A stretch of 64,000 nt of DNA from WRDS01 sp964492775 (lineage in GTDB: Bacteria > Actinomycetota > Coriobacteriia > Anaerosomatales > PHET01): positions 1-64,000 of the forward strand of contig CAZBLH010000006.1 of assembly GCA_964492775.1 (NCBI GenBank). Reading direction: 5' to 3'. The position numbers were made by a program, and so were the translations under genes. Below, piece by piece: positions 15,929 to 26,384 of the stretch. The notes below the pieces were generated by a model. It did not search any database. It saw only the letters and a program-made list of their open reading frames with translations, and was not told the DNA's origin. The first letter of the stretch is position 1; every line of letters starts with the position of its first letter.

Positions 15929-16279
15929 ATGAGACATCTCAAGAAGGGTCGCAAGCTCGGCACCGACGCGTCGCACACCAAGGCGATGCTCAAAAGCCTT
16001 GCCGTCGCCGTGCTTGCCAATGACCGCATCAAGACGACCGAGACTCGCGCCAAAGAGGTTCGGCCGCTGGTAGAGAAGGTCATCACTTGGGCCAAGAAGG
16101 GTGACGTGCACTCGCGCCGTCTCGCCCTCGCGGCCATCGGCGACAAGGAAGTCGTCGCCAAGATCTTCTCGGAAGTCGAGCGGTTCGAAGGGCGCGATGG
16201 CGGGTACACCCGCATCCTGAAGCTTGGCCCCCGCAAGGGCGACGCCGCGCCGATGGTGATCATGGAGCTCGTTGACTAG
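15929..16279 (+). CDS. rplQ: 50S ribosomal protein L17
   Basis: 116 residues. MRHLKKGRKLGTDASHTKAM, then RIKTTETRAKEVRPLVEKVI, and the ending GYTRILKLGPRKGDAAPM are the L17 signature. It lies at the tunnel exit region of the 50S subunit. AAGGAAAC precedes the ATG. It closes the alpha cluster; a strong hairpin follows 29 bases later. Confidence 0.97.
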   Translation: MRHLKKGRKLGTDASHTKAMLKSLAVAVLANDRIKTTETRAKEVRPLVEKVITWAKKGDVHSRRLALAAIGDKEVVAKIFSEVERFEGRDGGYTRILKLGPRKGDAAPMVIMELVD

Positions 16280-16308
16280 CGAGTTCCACGAACAGATAGC
16301 GATACCAT

Positions 16309-16340
16309 GTGAGGGCCTCCTTTCCGAAGGTGGCCCTCAC
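16309..16340 (+). terminator. Terminator-like hairpin after rplQ
   Basis: GTGAGGGCC pairs with GGCCCTCAC (9 pairs), and an inner CCTT/AAGG continues the stem past one T-T mismatch to a four-base loop. It starts 29 bases after the rplQ stop and ends 40 bases before ecfA1. There is no T-run, so it may be a weak or Rho-aided terminator closing the ribosomal operon. Confidence 0.55.
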
Positions 16341-16380
16341 GTGTGATTCGGGGAGCTTTGCTGCTGGCGCGGAGGCACGC

Positions 16381-17193
16381 GTGATTCGGTTCAACGATGT
16401 GAGCTTTGCATATGGCGGGATGGAGACCAACGCGCTCGTCGGCCTTCACCTGTCGCTTGAGCCTGGTGAGATGCTGGCTGTGCTCGGCTCCAATGGCTCC
16501 GGCAAGTCCACGCTCGCGCTACTCACCAACGGTCTGCTTCTGCCGAGCACGGGAACCGTCACCGTTGATGAGCTTTCGACCGCAGACCCACAGACCCTCT
16601 TCGAGCTGCGCTCTCGTGTCGGCATGGTGTTTCAGCGTCCCGACGACCAGGTGGTTGCCACCTCCGTTGAGGATGACGTCGCGTTCGGTCCTGAGAACCT
16701 CGGCCTTGAGCGCGCCGAGATTCGCCGGCGAGTGGATGAGGCGTTGGCCGATGTCGGGCTCACTGGCCTTGAGCGCAGGGAGCCGCACCTTCTGTCCGGC
16801 GGGCAGAAGCAGCGCCTGGCAATCGCTGGCGCGCTCGCAATGCGGCCGCGCTACCTTGTGCTTGACGAGCCGACGTCCATGATCGACCCGGTCGGGCGCG
16901 AAGAGGTCAAAGACGTCCTCGCTAGAGTACGGGAGAGCGGTCGAGGCATCCTGCTCATCACCCATGACGTCACCGAGGTGCTTGCCGCCGATAAGGTGCT
17001 CGTGCTGGATGCTGGCAGGTGCGCATTTCAGGCCACACCCGCCGAGCTGCTCGGCAACGCGGCCCGGCTGGAGGAGTGGGGACTCGAGGCCCCGGCTATC
17101 TGGGACTTCGCCCTGCGACTACGAGCTCTAGGGCTGGATGTCCCGCTCGATGCCACGGACGCCTCCAGGATGGTCGACGCCCTATGGCGCTGA
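16381..17193 (+). CDS. ecfA1: ECF transporter ATPase A1
   Basis: 270 residues from GTG (MIRFNDVSFAYGG) with GGAGG five bases upstream; a longer in-frame start would read through the preceding hairpin. Walker A GSNGSGKST, Q-loop VFQRPDDQVV, signature LLSGGQKQR and Walker B YLVLDEPTSMID are intact. It is one of two ATPases of an energy-coupling-factor importer that takes up vitamins or metals with separate S components. It overlaps ecfA2 by ten bases. Confidence 0.94.
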   Translation: MIRFNDVSFAYGGMETNALVGLHLSLEPGEMLAVLGSNGSGKSTLALLTNGLLLPSTGTVTVDELSTADPQTLFELRSRVGMVFQRPDDQVVATSVEDDVAFGPENLGLERAEIRRRVDEALADVGLTGLERREPHLLSGGQKQRLAIAGALAMRPRYLVLDEPTSMIDPVGREEVKDVLARVRESGRGILLITHDVTEVLAADKVLVLDAGRCAFQATPAELLGNAARLEEWGLEAPAIWDFALRLRALGLDVPLDATDASRMVDALWR

Positions 17194-18026
17194 TCCTAGA
17201 CGGCGTCTCGTACGAGTACACGCTCGGCAAGCGCACTCTTGTCGCGGCCGTCTCCGACGTAAGCCTGTCGGTTGAGGTTGGCGAGGTCGTGCTGCTCGTG
17301 GGCGCGACGGGCTCGGGTAAGTCTACGCTGCTCAGGCTGGCATCGGGCCTGTTGGCTCCCAAGTCGGGGCGAGGCGAGATCGACGGCGAGCTGCTCACGC
17401 AGCGGTCTGCACGCGGGCGCGTCGGACTGATTTTCCAGGACGCCGAGAGCCAGCTGTTCGCCGACACGCTCGCCGATGACGTCGCCTTCGGGCCGCGCAA
17501 TCTCGGGTTTTCGGCCGAGCAGGCGCGGGCAGAGGGCCTTGCTGCGCTTGCTGAGGTGGGGCTCGATCCCGAGGTCTTCGCGCCACGCTCGCCGTTCTCG
17601 CTCTCCGGTGGCGAGGCGCGTCGCGCCGCCATCGCCGGCGTGCTTGCGATGCGTCCGCGCTACGTGCTCGCTGATGAGCCGACCGCCGGTCTCGATCTCT
17701 CCGGTCGCCGAGCGGTCCGCGAGTTGTTGGTGCAGGCAAGCAAGCGCTCGGGCATAGTCATCGTCTCCCATCACGCCGAGGAGTTCCTCGAGATGGCCGA
17801 CCGGGTGGTGGCGCTTGCCGGCGGGTCCGTCGCCTGGAAGGGGTCGTCGGCTGAGGCCGTAGCGAGGCCGGAGGTGTTTCTCGGCAGTGGGCTCGTTCCC
17901 CCTGTGCTGCTGGAGATCCAGGGCGAGCTGGTTCGGCGCGGGCTCGACCTGCCGAAGATCGAACTCGATCCGGTCAAGGCGGCCGAGGCGGTTGCCGTCG
18001 CGCTCAAGAGAGCGGGCCGCGTATGA
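17184..18026 (+). CDS. ecfA2: ECF transporter ATPase A2
   Basis: 280 residues starting MALILDGVSYEYTLGKRTL. Walker A GATGSGKST, Q-loop IFQDAESQLF, signature FSLSGGEARR and Walker B YVLADEPTAGLD are present. It forms a heterodimer with EcfA1. The start codon lies inside the end of ecfA1, and its stop overlaps the ecfT ATG by four bases, so the three genes are translationally coupled. The signature LSGGEAR rather than LSGGQxQ is common in the A2 partner. Confidence 0.94.
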   Translation: MALILDGVSYEYTLGKRTLVAAVSDVSLSVEVGEVVLLVGATGSGKSTLLRLASGLLAPKSGRGEIDGELLTQRSARGRVGLIFQDAESQLFADTLADDVAFGPRNLGFSAEQARAEGLAALAEVGLDPEVFAPRSPFSLSGGEARRAAIAGVLAMRPRYVLADEPTAGLDLSGRRAVRELLVQASKRSGIVIVSHHAEEFLEMADRVVALAGGSVAWKGSSAEAVARPEVFLGSGLVPPVLLEIQGELVRRGLDLPKIELDPVKAAEAVAVALKRAGRV

Positions 18027-18826
18027 GCGCGCGAGCCATGATCGGGCAGTACGTTCCCGGTGACTCGGCGGTCCACCGCCTCGACGCGCGGGCGAAGCTT
18101 GGCGTTGCTGCGGCGGTCACGGTTGCGCTCTTCACGGTGGACGCGTGGTGGAGTCTTGGGATCGTTGCGCTATTGGCGGCGGTGGCCGTCGTGGCGTCGC
18201 GGGTGCCGCTGTCGCTCATTGCGCGCGGGGTGCGCCCGGTCCTCTTCCTGCTGGCGTTCACCATCACCATCAACGCGCTGTTCCCCGCGCGTGCCTCTGA
18301 GACGCTGCTGGAGCTGGGTCCGATCATGGTGGACGTGGCCGGGCTCTCTCGCGGCCTGTTCTTCGGCGCGCGCATTCTTATCCTCATCCTCGGCACGTCT
18401 CTGGTGACGCTCACCACCTCGCCGGTCGCGCTCACCGACGCGCTCGCACAGATGATGCGCCCGCTCGCCCGGGTCGGCTTCCCGGTCGAAGACACCGCGA
18501 TGATGATGTCGGTCGCGTTGCGCTTCATGCCGACCACCGCCGAGGAGGCCGAACGGATCGTCATCGCGCAAACCGCGCGCGGCGCCCGCTTCGACTCCGG
18601 GGGGCCGGTGGCGCGCGCTCGTGCGTGGATCCCCGTGCTCGTGCCGCTGTTCGTCCGTCTATTCCGTCGCGCCGATGACCTTGCCATCGCCATGGAGTCG
18701 CGCTGCTACCGAGGCTCGGGCCGCACCCGCCTGCGTGAACCGGTGATGCGCGCGGGTGACTGGATCACGCTTGGTGCGGCGCTGGTGTTCGCCGTCGCTC
18801 TGGTCGCGTTCGGCCGGACGTGGTAG
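18023..18826 (+). CDS. ecfT: ECF transporter transmembrane subunit T
   Basis: 267 residues with five or six hydrophobic segments. The cytoplasmic coupling helix carries the Ala-Arg-Gly type motif in IAQTARGARFDSGG and the ESRCYRGSGRTR block typical of EcfT. It joins the two ATPases to exchangeable substrate-binding S proteins. No S component is nearby, so this is a shared group II module. The order rplQ-ecfA1-ecfA2-ecfT-truA is as in Bacillus. Confidence 0.94.
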   Translation: MSARAMIGQYVPGDSAVHRLDARAKLGVAAAVTVALFTVDAWWSLGIVALLAAVAVVASRVPLSLIARGVRPVLFLLAFTITINALFPARASETLLELGPIMVDVAGLSRGLFFGARILILILGTSLVTLTTSPVALTDALAQMMRPLARVGFPVEDTAMMMSVALRFMPTTAEEAERIVIAQTARGARFDSGGPVARARAWIPVLVPLFVRLFRRADDLAIAMESRCYRGSGRTRLREPVMRAGDWITLGAALVFAVALVAFGRTW

Positions 18827-18834
18827 GAGAGGGT

Positions 18835-19623
18835 ATGGCCGAGAAGAGTCCACCCATCGCACTCACCGTCGCCTATGATGGCTCCGGATTTCACGGCTTC
18901 GCTCGGCAACCGGGGCTTGCCACGGTGCAGGGGAGCATTGAGTCCGCGCTGGAGACGCTGTATCGCGCGCCCATCGAGACCGTCGGGGCAGGACGGACCG
19001 ATGTGGGCGTGCACGCGCTCGGGCAGGTCATCTCGTTCGAGCCGCCCGAACCCGTCAGTGCCGACGCGCTGTCGCGACTCGTGCGCTCGCTGAACGCGCT
19101 TGCCGGTCCCGGCATCGTGGTCCGCCACGCACGGCTCGCAAGCCCGGAGTTCTCGGCGAGGTTCTCGGCGACCTCGCGTGAGTACCGCTATCGGATCGTC
19201 GACGGTCCGGTTCCGGCGCTGTTCCTGGAGCGCTTCGCCTGGCACGTCCTCGCCGTGCTCGACGAGGAGTCCATGCGCGAAGCAGCGACGTATCTAATCG
19301 GCGAGCATGACTTCAAGAGCTTCTGTGTGACACAGTCTGCCGAGGGTAAGCCCACGGTTCGTCGGCTCGACTCGGTCGAGGTGTATCGCGAGGAGCACCT
19401 CGGAGAGGCATGCCTGACGTTGCGCATCATCGGCAGCGGGTTTCTGCATTCGATGGTTCGCGTGATAGCAGGGACGCTTGTGGAGGTGGGCGCGGGACGC
19501 CGCGTGCCCGGCTATGCCGCCGACGCGCTGGCGGCTCGCGAGCGTTCGGCTGCGGGTCCCACGGCGCCGGCCAAGGGGCTCACGCTCTGGCGAGTCGAGT
19601 ACCCGGCCGACGTGTGGTTGTAG
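18835..19623 (+). CDS. truA: tRNA pseudouridine(38-40) synthase TruA
   Basis: 262 residues from ATG behind AGGAGAGGG; an upstream GTG overlaps ecfT and is rejected. It converts U38-U40 in the tRNA anticodon arm to pseudouridine. The catalytic aspartate is in GAGRTDVGVHALGQV, with ALTVAYDGSGFHGFARQ before it and GFLHSMVRVIAGTLVEVG after. It sits between the ECF genes and rplM-rpsI, the common Gram-positive arrangement. Confidence 0.96.
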   Translation: MAEKSPPIALTVAYDGSGFHGFARQPGLATVQGSIESALETLYRAPIETVGAGRTDVGVHALGQVISFEPPEPVSADALSRLVRSLNALAGPGIVVRHARLASPEFSARFSATSREYRYRIVDGPVPALFLERFAWHVLAVLDEESMREAATYLIGEHDFKSFCVTQSAEGKPTVRRLDSVEVYREEHLGEACLTLRIIGSGFLHSMVRVIAGTLVEVGAGRRVPGYAADALAARERSAAGPTAPAKGLTLWRVEYPADVWL

Positions 19624-19689
19624 ACGCGGCGAACCGCACACATGCGTCTTCCACACCGCAGATAGGATACGCCCGGATGCGTGTCCAGT

Positions 19690-19718
19690 TTGACGCACCA
19701 GAAAGGCGCCGATAGAAT
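19690..19718 (+). promoter_or_regulatory. rplM: Promoter for rplM-rpsI
   Basis: TTGACG (19690-19695) and TAGAAT (19713-19718) are separated by exactly 17 bases, a near-consensus sigma-A promoter. It lies about 68 bases before the rplM start codon in the only real gap between truA and rplM. This would give the L13-S9 pair its own transcription. Confidence 0.75.
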
Positions 19719-19785
19719 AGCAGGGTTCGTTTCCGCTAGCCCCGTGACACGAACAGCGTTTGTCGATTCCAGTTGGAGGACGAAG

Positions 19786-20220
19786 TTGAAGACCTACCAC
19801 GCCAAGCCGGGCGAAGTCGAGCGGGAGTGGCTGCTCGTCGACGCTACGGACATGGTGCTCGGCCGTCTTGCGAGCGAGATTGCCCAGATTCTCAAGGGTA
19901 AGCGCAAGCCCGCCTACACGCCGCACGTCGACACGGGTGACTTCGTCGTCGTCATAAATGCCGAGAAGATCCGCCTGACCGGCAACAAGGCGAACACCAA
20001 GAACTACTACTCCCACAGCGGTTTCCCCGGTGGCCTCAAAGAGGTCTCCTTCCAGCGCATGCTGGACAAGCATCCCGAGCGGATCATCGAGAAGGCCGTC
20101 AAGGGCATGCTCCCGAAGAACACGCTCGGTCGAGCGATGGGCAAGAAGCTCAAGGTCTACGCCGGCCTCGAGCACCCGCACCAGGCTCAGAAGCCGCGTC
20201 AAATCACCCTGGAGGCCTAG
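19786..20220 (+). CDS. rplM: 50S ribosomal protein L13
   Basis: 144 residues from TTG, MKTYHAKPGEVEREWLLVDA, with TTGGAGGA five bases upstream. The frame is open further upstream but that would overlap the promoter. L13 is an early 50S assembly protein. Conserved blocks are VLGRLASEIAQILKGK, YSHSGFPGGLK and AVKGMLPKNTLGRAM. rpsI follows after three bases. Confidence 0.96.
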   Translation: MKTYHAKPGEVEREWLLVDATDMVLGRLASEIAQILKGKRKPAYTPHVDTGDFVVVINAEKIRLTGNKANTKNYYSHSGFPGGLKEVSFQRMLDKHPERIIEKAVKGMLPKNTLGRAMGKKLKVYAGLEHPHQAQKPRQITLEA

Positions 20221-20223
20221 CAC

Positions 20224-20622
20224 ATGGCTGAGAACAAGGCAGTCTACCTCGGCACCGGCCGCCGCAAGAACGCGGTGGCGCGCGTGCGCCTCACGCCGGG
20301 CACCGGTGTGATCACCGTCAACAAGAAGCCCGCGAGCGAGTACTTTGGCCGCGAGGCTCTTGTCACCTTCGCCATCACGCCGTTCAAGGTGACCGAGACC
20401 GTCGACCGCTTCGACGTCATCGCGACCATCGTCGGCGGCGGCGTCTCGGGACAGGCCGGGGCCCTTCGCCACGGTATCGCCCGTGCGCTGCTTGAGGCCG
20501 GCGATGGCTACCGCGGCGAGCTGAAGCGCGCCGGTCTCCTCCGTCGTGACCCGCGTATGGTCGAGCGTAAGAAGTACTACCTCAAGAAGGCCCGCAAGCG
20601 TCCGCAGTTCTCCAAGCGCTAG
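20224..20622 (+). CDS. rpsI: 30S ribosomal protein S9
   Basis: 132 residues. GTGRRKNAVARVRLTPGTG at the start, GQAGALRHGIARALLE in the middle and the tail KKARKRPQFSKR whose terminal lysine-arginine reaches the P-site tRNA are all present. GGAGG in the last codons of rplM is the ribosome binding site. A clear terminator follows. Confidence 0.97.
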   Translation: MAENKAVYLGTGRRKNAVARVRLTPGTGVITVNKKPASEYFGREALVTFAITPFKVTETVDRFDVIATIVGGGVSGQAGALRHGIARALLEAGDGYRGELKRAGLLRRDPRMVERKKYYLKKARKRPQFSKR

Positions 20623-20649
20623 GGACGCGGCGCCCAGATTCGACTCATC

Positions 20650-20684
20650 CGGAGCCCGCCCGATGAAGGCGGGCTCCGTGTTTT
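20650..20684 (+). terminator. Rho-independent terminator after rpsI
   Basis: CGGAGCCCGCC (20650-20660) pairs perfectly with GGCGGGCTCCG (20668-20678), an 11-base-pair stem with a 7-base loop, followed by TGTTTT. It ends the rplM-rpsI unit about 20 bases before glmM. Confidence 0.85.
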
Positions 20685-20703
20685 ACCCGAAAAGAGGAGC
20701 TTG

Positions 20704-22050
20704 ATGAGTACTCGGCTGTTCGGCACTGACGGGGTACGTGGGATCGCGAACACCGAGATCACGCCCGAGCTCGCCTTCCGGCTCGGCGAGGCAGCCGGCC
20801 ACTATCTTGCGGAGAGAGGCAAGCGCGGCCGGATCGTCGTCGGCCGAGACACCCGCATTTCAGGCTCCATGCTCGAGGCGGCGATCGTCGCCGGTATCAC
20901 CTCGAGCGGCGCCGATGCGCTGCTGGCAGGTATCATCCCCACGCCCGCAATCGCATTCTTGGTGCGGGAGCTCGGCGCTGACGGCGGCGTGGTCATCTCC
21001 GCAAGCCACAACCCGCCCGAGTACAACGGGATCAAGCTCTTCGACCGGGAGGGCTTCAAGCTCTCCGATGAGCTGGAGCTGGAGATCGAGGAGTTCTGCT
21101 CGGTACGGGAGGGATTCGAGCGACCCACGGGTGGCGAGGTCGGCACGAGCACGCCAATCGACGATGCGGCCGAGCGATACATCGCCCACGCAGTCTCGAC
21201 GGTGGACTGCTCCTTCTCGGGGATGCGCATAGCGCTGGACTGCGGCCACGGCGCCTCGGCGGTGGCGACACCGGAGGCGTTCCGGCGCCTCGGCGCCGGG
21301 GTCGTCTCGATCAACTGCGATTGGACCGGTACTGACATCAACGTCGGGTGCGGGTCCACGAACCTCCAGCCTTTGGCGGACCTGGTCCGCGAAGGCGGCT
21401 TCGACCTCGGCATCGCTCATGATGGTGACGCCGACCGCGTGCTCGCCGTCGACGAGACCGGGGCCGAGGTGGATGGCGACCAGATCATGGCGATCTGCGC
21501 GGCTAGGATGAAGGCGGCCGGCAAGCTGCCGCACGATCTGCTCGTGGCTACGGTGATGTCGAACCTCGGGCTACAGGTCGCCATGGGGGAGCGTGGGGTC
21601 ACCGTCGTGAAGACGAAGGTCGGCGACCGCTATGTCCTCGAGCAGATGCAGGCGATGGGCGCGGCGCTCGGCGGCGAGCAGTCGGGCCACGTCATCTTCC
21701 TCGAGCACAACTCCACCGGCGACGGTCTCGTAACCGCACTGCAGCTCGCGTGTGCGGTATGCGAGGACGCGCGCCCACTCTCGGAGATTGCTGGGATCAT
21801 GAAGCGGTACCCGCAGTCGCTCATCAACGTGCGCGTCGTCGACAGGGCTGGGCTCACCGTGAGCCACGTCATCCGGGACGCCATCAAGGCCGCCGAGGCC
21901 AGCCTCGGCGATCGCGGGCGTGTGCTGGTGCGGGCATCGGGCACCGAGCCCCTCGTGCGTGTGATGGCAGAGGCCGAGGACGAGGCAACGGCGGTCGAGG
22001 TGACCGAGAGACTCGCAGAGATCGTGCGCGCTGAGCTCGGCGAGGCTTAA
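20704..22050 (+). CDS. glmM: Phosphoglucosamine mutase
   Basis: 448 residues from ATG, MSTRLFGTDGVRGIAN, with GAGGAG four bases upstream; a TTG directly before is less likely. It converts glucosamine-6-phosphate to glucosamine-1-phosphate on the way to UDP-GlcNAc. The phosphoserine site is in ISASHNPPEYNGIKLF, the metal-binding DGDADR is present, and RASGTEPLVRVMAEA ends the phosphate-binding domain. It lies just before glmS, so both steps of amino-sugar synthesis are clustered. Confidence 0.97.
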   Translation: MSTRLFGTDGVRGIANTEITPELAFRLGEAAGHYLAERGKRGRIVVGRDTRISGSMLEAAIVAGITSSGADALLAGIIPTPAIAFLVRELGADGGVVISASHNPPEYNGIKLFDREGFKLSDELELEIEEFCSVREGFERPTGGEVGTSTPIDDAAERYIAHAVSTVDCSFSGMRIALDCGHGASAVATPEAFRRLGAGVVSINCDWTGTDINVGCGSTNLQPLADLVREGGFDLGIAHDGDADRVLAVDETGAEVDGDQIMAICAARMKAAGKLPHDLLVATVMSNLGLQVAMGERGVTVVKTKVGDRYVLEQMQAMGAALGGEQSGHVIFLEHNSTGDGLVTALQLACAVCEDARPLSEIAGIMKRYPQSLINVRVVDRAGLTVSHVIRDAIKAAEASLGDRGRVLVRASGTEPLVRVMAEAEDEATAVEVTERLAEIVRAELGEA

Positions 22051-22266
22051 GGGTCAAGCAGCAATCTAAGCCTGGCAGGTATCGCAGGCGAGGTCGAGAC
22101 GAGTGCGGCTGCCAGTTCGCCGCTGCCACACGGCGTCATGTCACCTTGCCGTTGACCTAGCCGGTCTCCGGCGCTGGTACAATCGGCACAACACAACCAG
22201 ACCGTTCACGCAACGGTGGAGAGGAGGCCATATACGAACCCTGACGGCGGCATCTGCCGCGAAGGA
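22051..22266 (+). other. glmM-glmS intergenic region, upstream part
   Basis: About 216 bases without a supported gene. A TACAAT box (22178-22183) with TTGACC (22152-22157) is the best promoter candidate, but the spacing is 20 bases, longer than usual. ACCGTT and AACGGT (22201-22206 and 22212-22217) make a small hairpin. The glmS ribozyme begins right after this region. Confidence 0.4.
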
Positions 22267-22400
22267 AGCGCCGGGCCTGCAGAAGCATGCAGGTGACGAG
22301 GCGGGGGTCGATCGAAGGATTCGGCGGATGGCCCCCCGGCTGAACCCACAGTCGTGACGTCGCTGACAAAGCCCGCGGGTGACCGAGGGGACAAAACGGC
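22267..22400 (+). ncRNA. glmS self-cleaving ribozyme
   Basis: The segment fits the glmS ribozyme consensus closely. Cleavage would fall between A22267 and G22268 at the start of AGCGCC. P1 is a perfect CCTGCA/TGCAGG hairpin with a 6-base loop, followed by the conserved TGACGAGG. P2 pairs GGGGG with CCCCC around ATCGAAGGATTCGGCGGATG, and CCCGGCTGAA follows. The GCTGACAAAG and CGAGGGGACAAAA blocks mark the 3' core. It sits in the leader about 110 bases before the glmS start. In Firmicutes this RNA cleaves when bound to glucosamine-6-phosphate and so represses glmS. The 3' boundary is approximate. Confidence 0.92.
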
Positions 22401-22510
22401 GACGCTTCGGGACCTGATCCTCCATGTCGCGCACGAGATGGTGCGCAGATCAAGTGTTGAGGAACAGACTACTCATGAAACCACGAGCCTAGAGAGGCTG
22501 GACCCTACCT

Positions 22511-24334
<1,824 letters not shown>

Positions 24335-24340
24335 ACGCCG

Positions 24341-24835
24341 ATGATCACCGGCCTCGGTGTCGATATCGTCGAGATCGCTCGGATGCGAGCCGCGCTTGAG
24401 CGCAGGCCGCGTCTCAAGGAGCGGCTATTCTCGGCTGAGGAGCGTGAGTACTGTGAGAAGCGGTCGAAGCCCGAGGTGCACTACGCCTTGCGCTTCGCTG
24501 CCAAAGAAGCAGTCCTGAAGGCGCTGGGAACGGGGTTCCGGGGAATGAGCTTCACGGACATCGAGGTTGTTCGCGAGGCGTCCGGCCGGCCCGTCCCGCG
24601 CCTGTCGGGGCGCGCCGCCGAGGTGGCTGCCGAAGCGGGTGTTGTGGAGATGCATCTCTCGCTCTCGTTCACGCACACGACAGCGGTCGCTTCGGCGGTC
24701 GCGATCACCGAGGGTTCCCGCCCGGAGAAGAATGAGCGCCCTGATCCGCGCGCAGAGCTCACCGCTCGCTTCAAGGAAGCGAAGAGCCTGCTCGACGAGG
24801 TCGACGGAGGAAGCCCAGGGTGTACCGAGTCCTGA
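24341..24835 (+). CDS. acpS: Holo-[acyl-carrier-protein] synthase with C-terminal extension
   Basis: 164 residues; usual AcpS is about 120-130. The catalytic core is complete: MITGLGVDIVEIARM with the Mg-binding Asp8, RFAAKEAVLKALGTG, and MHLSLSFTHTTAVASAVAI. It transfers 4'-phosphopantetheine from CoA to ACP. The extra 40 or so charged residues (RPEKNERPDPRAELTARFKE onward) have no recognised domain. It overlaps the nnr start by 16 bases. acpS-nnr-alr is a common Gram-positive cluster. Confidence 0.95.
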   Translation: MITGLGVDIVEIARMRAALERRPRLKERLFSAEEREYCEKRSKPEVHYALRFAAKEAVLKALGTGFRGMSFTDIEVVREASGRPVPRLSGRAAEVAAEAGVVEMHLSLSFTHTTAVASAVAITEGSRPEKNERPDPRAELTARFKEAKSLLDEVDGGSPGCTES

Positions 24836-26364
24836 CAGCCGAGCAGTCGCGGGCCGTTGAGGCTGCGGCGGTCGAGGCCACCGGCGTCACGCTGGGCGAG
24901 CTGATGGAGCGAGCCGGAGCGCGAGTTGCCGAGGAGGTTGCGTCGCGATTCCCCACGGGTCGCGTCGTCGTGCTCGCGGGCCCCGGCAACAACGGCGGGG
25001 ACGGCTGGGTGGCCGCGCGCGCCCTGCACGACGCCGGACGCGAGGTGCTTGTGCTCGCGATGCGCGAGCCGGACGCAAGCGCTGGCGGCGCGGCGGCCAC
25101 CGCGGCGCGCGCCGCCCTCGCAAGCGGTGTCGTGTATCGCGTCGTCGGTCCTGAGGCGGCGCACGCCACCGCCGTCGGCGAGATCGCCGCCGGCGCAGCC
25201 GTCCTCATCGACGCGCTGCTGGGCACCGGGGCCCGCCTGCCGCTGTCGCCCGAGGTCGCAGGGTGGTGCGCGGCTGCCAACGCGAGCGGCGCGCCCATCC
25301 TCGCTGTCGATCTGCCCACCGGAGTCACCGCGGACTCGGGTGCTGTTGCCGATGGCGCAGTGCGCGCCGCTCTCACTGTGACGTTCACCACCCCGAAGCT
25401 CGGGCTCGTGACCTACCCGGCCGCGCACCACGCCGGCACCGTCGTCGTCGCCGATATCGGCGTGCCGCGCGAGATCTCCGACGTGCCAGGTGCGCCCGAG
25501 GTGCTTGCCTACCCGGAGATCGCGGAGTACGTGCCGATGCCTGCTCCTGACGCACACAAGAACAGCAGAGGTCGCGTGCTGGTAGTCGCGGGCTCCGCTC
25601 GCTACCCGGGCGCGGCGGTACTGGCGACGCGCGGCGCGCAGCGTCTGGGCGCGGGCTACGTCACGCTCGCGGTTCCGGATCCCGTCGTGACCATCGCCCA
25701 GGGACACCTTGTCTCCGCGCCTGTGGTAGGGCTGGCTGCTGACGGTGGAGCGTTTGCGCCGGCCGCTCTCGATGAGGCGCTGAAGCTTGCGGCCCAGCAT
25801 GACGCCGTAGTCCTTGGCCCCGGGCTTACGCTTACTGACGGGGCGATGCGGTTCGCATTTGAGTTCTATGAGCAGTGCCCGGTGCATATGGTGGTCGATG
25901 CCGACGCTTTGGGTGCACTGGCCGCATCGGCATCATCGCTGCCCGCGCGGTCAGCGGCGACTATCCTGACCCCGCACCCGGGGGAGCTCGCACGCATGCT
26001 CGGCGATGCGGTCGATGCGGTGCAGACCGATAGGGTATCTTCATCAAGAAGGCTTGCTGGTGACGAGCGCGTGGTCGTTCTCAAGGGTGCCGGGACGGTC
26101 GTCTCTGGCTACGGCCGATCGGTCATTGTGACCTCGGGCAGCTCGGCACTTGCGACAGCCGGTACCGGAGACGTGCTTGCCGGAGCGATCGGAGCGCTTC
26201 TCGCCCAGCACGTGCGCGCATTCGACGCAGCAGTGCTCGGAGCGCACCTGCACGGACTCGCCGGCCAGCTCGCGGCAGAGGAGCTGACACCGGTATGCGT
26301 GACCGCCGATGACGTCGTGGGCTACCTGCCCGCAGCTGTTGCGGCGTTGCTGGCCGCCGAGTAG
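24820..26364 (+). CDS. nnr: Bifunctional NAD(P)H-hydrate repair enzyme (epimerase + dehydratase)
   Basis: 514 residues in two domains. Residues about 1-215 are the NAD(P)HX epimerase (AGPGNNGGDGWVAARAL, DALLGTGARLP, VDLPTGVTADSG). Residues about 230-510 are the ADP-dependent dehydratase (GRVLVVAGSARYPGAAVL, LTPHPGELARMLGD, GTGDVLAGAIGALLAQ). It restores damaged hydrated NADH and NADPH. The GTG start lies within the end of acpS, and the GGAGGAAG before it supports this start. Confidence 0.95.
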   Translation: MYRVLTAEQSRAVEAAAVEATGVTLGELMERAGARVAEEVASRFPTGRVVVLAGPGNNGGDGWVAARALHDAGREVLVLAMREPDASAGGAAATAARAALASGVVYRVVGPEAAHATAVGEIAAGAAVLIDALLGTGARLPLSPEVAGWCAAANASGAPILAVDLPTGVTADSGAVADGAVRAALTVTFTTPKLGLVTYPAAHHAGTVVVADIGVPREISDVPGAPEVLAYPEIAEYVPMPAPDAHKNSRGRVLVVAGSARYPGAAVLATRGAQRLGAGYVTLAVPDPVVTIAQGHLVSAPVVGLAADGGAFAPAALDEALKLAAQHDAVVLGPGLTLTDGAMRFAFEFYEQCPVHMVVDADALGALAASASSLPARSAATILTPHPGELARMLGDAVDAVQTDRVSSSRRLAGDERVVVLKGAGTVVSGYGRSVIVTSGSSALATAGTGDVLAGAIGALLAQHVRAFDAAVLGAHLHGLAGQLAAEELTPVCVTADDVVGYLPAAVAALLAAE

Positions 26365-26384
26365 GACCTATGAGGAGGACACAG

